Below are positions 5,821 to 6,275 of a stretch of DNA of 6,275 bases, piece by piece. This stretch comes from Rhodoferax sp. (GTDB lineage: Bacteria; Pseudomonadota; Gammaproteobacteria; Burkholderiales; Burkholderiaceae_C): NCBI GenBank assembly GCA_018882485.1, contig VERU01000163.1, forward strand, positions 1 to 6,275. The letters are read 5' to 3'. A model generated the notes under the pieces. It made no database searches. It worked only from the letters and a program-made list of their open reading frames with translations, and was not told the origin of the DNA. Each line of letters opens with the position of its first letter. The stretch's first letter is position 1. The translations under genes and the position numbers were made by a program.

Positions 5821-6275
5821 GTGAGCCACCAACGCCTGCCCGATCTGGCCGAACTGCTGCAGACGCTGGACCCGCAGGCCGAACCGGTCGAGCGGCATCT
5901 CTGGCTGATCCGGCTGTTCGCCTGGCTGCGTGGCGACGCCCGCTCGGTGCCGGCCACGCTGGCCCGCCTGAACCTGCTGCTGGATGCCCTGCAACAGCGC
6001 CCACCCCAGCGGGCGCTGCTGCAGACCTTCTGGCAGGCCGTGACGGGCTCACTGGATGGCACCGCCCTGCTGGCCGACTTCGGTTTCTCGTCGCGCAGCG
6101 CCTTCGTCAGCGAGCTGGCAGAACGCCTGCGCCACAAGCTGCTGCCGGACACGCCCGAAACCGGCGACGCGGCCACGCTGTTCTCCCTGGTGCTGTGCCA
6201 CCCCTTCGACGCCCAGTGGATCGCCGCGCTGGATGCGTCCACCCTGGCGCGGCTGGCCGATCTGCTGCGGCTGCC
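5821..6275 (+). CDS. 'Site-specific recombinase' family protein (PF10136-type), N-terminal part, truncated by right edge
   Basis: The first 151 codons are present and the frame is open to the window end. Recognisable family sequence includes RHLWLIRLFAWLRGD (25-39) and the stretch TALLADFGFSSRSAFVSELA (81-100). ERLRHKLLPDTPET (101-114) and LFSLVLCHPFDAQWI (120-134) follow. These match the start of the large proteins annotated as site-specific recombinase, related to gonococcal Gcr. Members are long and carry membrane segments later on, outside this window. No tyrosine or serine recombinase motif is visible in this part, so the name should be treated with caution. The GTG at 5821 has GGGA four bases upstream; an in-frame TTG at 5800 is an alternative. 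It follows apaG by 22 bases, an arrangement I recall from Comamonadaceae. Confidence 0.8.
   Translation, partial: MSHQRLPDLAELLQTLDPQAEPVERHLWLIRLFAWLRGDARSVPATLARLNLLLDALQQRPPQRALLQTFWQAVTGSLDGTALLADFGFSSRSAFVSELAERLRHKLLPDTPETGDAATLFSLVLCHPFDAQWIAALDASTLARLADLLRL

Noticed and set aside
4604..5824. 406-codon plus-strand open frame over rpe and apaG
   Set aside because: It is antisense to rpe and in a wrong frame of apaG; its His- and Arg-rich product is a codon-bias artefact.
5208..6242. 344-codon open frame on the minus strand across rpe's start, apaG and the recombinase gene
   Set aside because: It lies opposite two well-supported genes. Its Ser/Arg/Ala-rich product matches no family and looks like a GC-rich antisense shadow.

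Overview
The window is GC-rich, densely packed bacterial DNA. It reads as a chromosomal segment of a betaproteobacterium, most likely order Burkholderiales and plausibly Comamonadaceae. The placement rests on the protein sequences (an apaG-like gene divergent from rpe, an apaG neighbour of the PF10136 'site-specific recombinase' family, and a short GspC), on the GC-rich third codon positions, and on family knowledge. No database search was run.

Left half (1-3601, minus strand): a type II secretion system (T2SS) operon read right to left as gspG, gspH, gspI, gspJ, gspK and gspL, with gspL running off the left edge. It encodes the major pseudopilin (GspG), the four minor pseudopilins (GspH, I, J, K) and the start of the inner-membrane assembly protein GspL. 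Every junction from gspG to gspK is a stop/start overlap: 29 bases for G/H, ATGA for H/I, TGATG for I/J, and TTGA for J/K, where gspK uses a TTG start. The only gap is the 70 bases between gspK and gspL. It is bridged exactly by a 25-codon open frame that overlaps the gspK stop and the gspL start.

Centre (3602-4597, plus strand): a 44-base divergent intergenic region separates gspG from a short gspC, which has the inner-membrane helix and the homology region but no room for a PDZ domain. After gspC comes a small uncharacterised protein with a CPxC...CPxC zinc ribbon, rather than the secretin gene gspD. The secretin, the ATPase GspE and GspF are not in the window.

Right part (4610-6275): rpe (ribulose-phosphate 3-epimerase, minus strand, convergent with the zinc-ribbon gene), then divergently apaG (plus strand), then the 5' part of a PF10136-family gene that runs off the right edge. 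These are housekeeping genes that flank the secretion cluster.

Functionally, the left and centre genes build the periplasmic pseudopilus and part of the inner-membrane platform that push folded exoproteins out through a secretin encoded elsewhere. I see no tRNA, rRNA, CRISPR array, insertion sequence or phage gene. The window is mostly a known system. The points most worth checking are the gspK-gspL mini-ORF, the zinc-ribbon protein beside gspC, and the unusual placement of the gsp cluster next to rpe.
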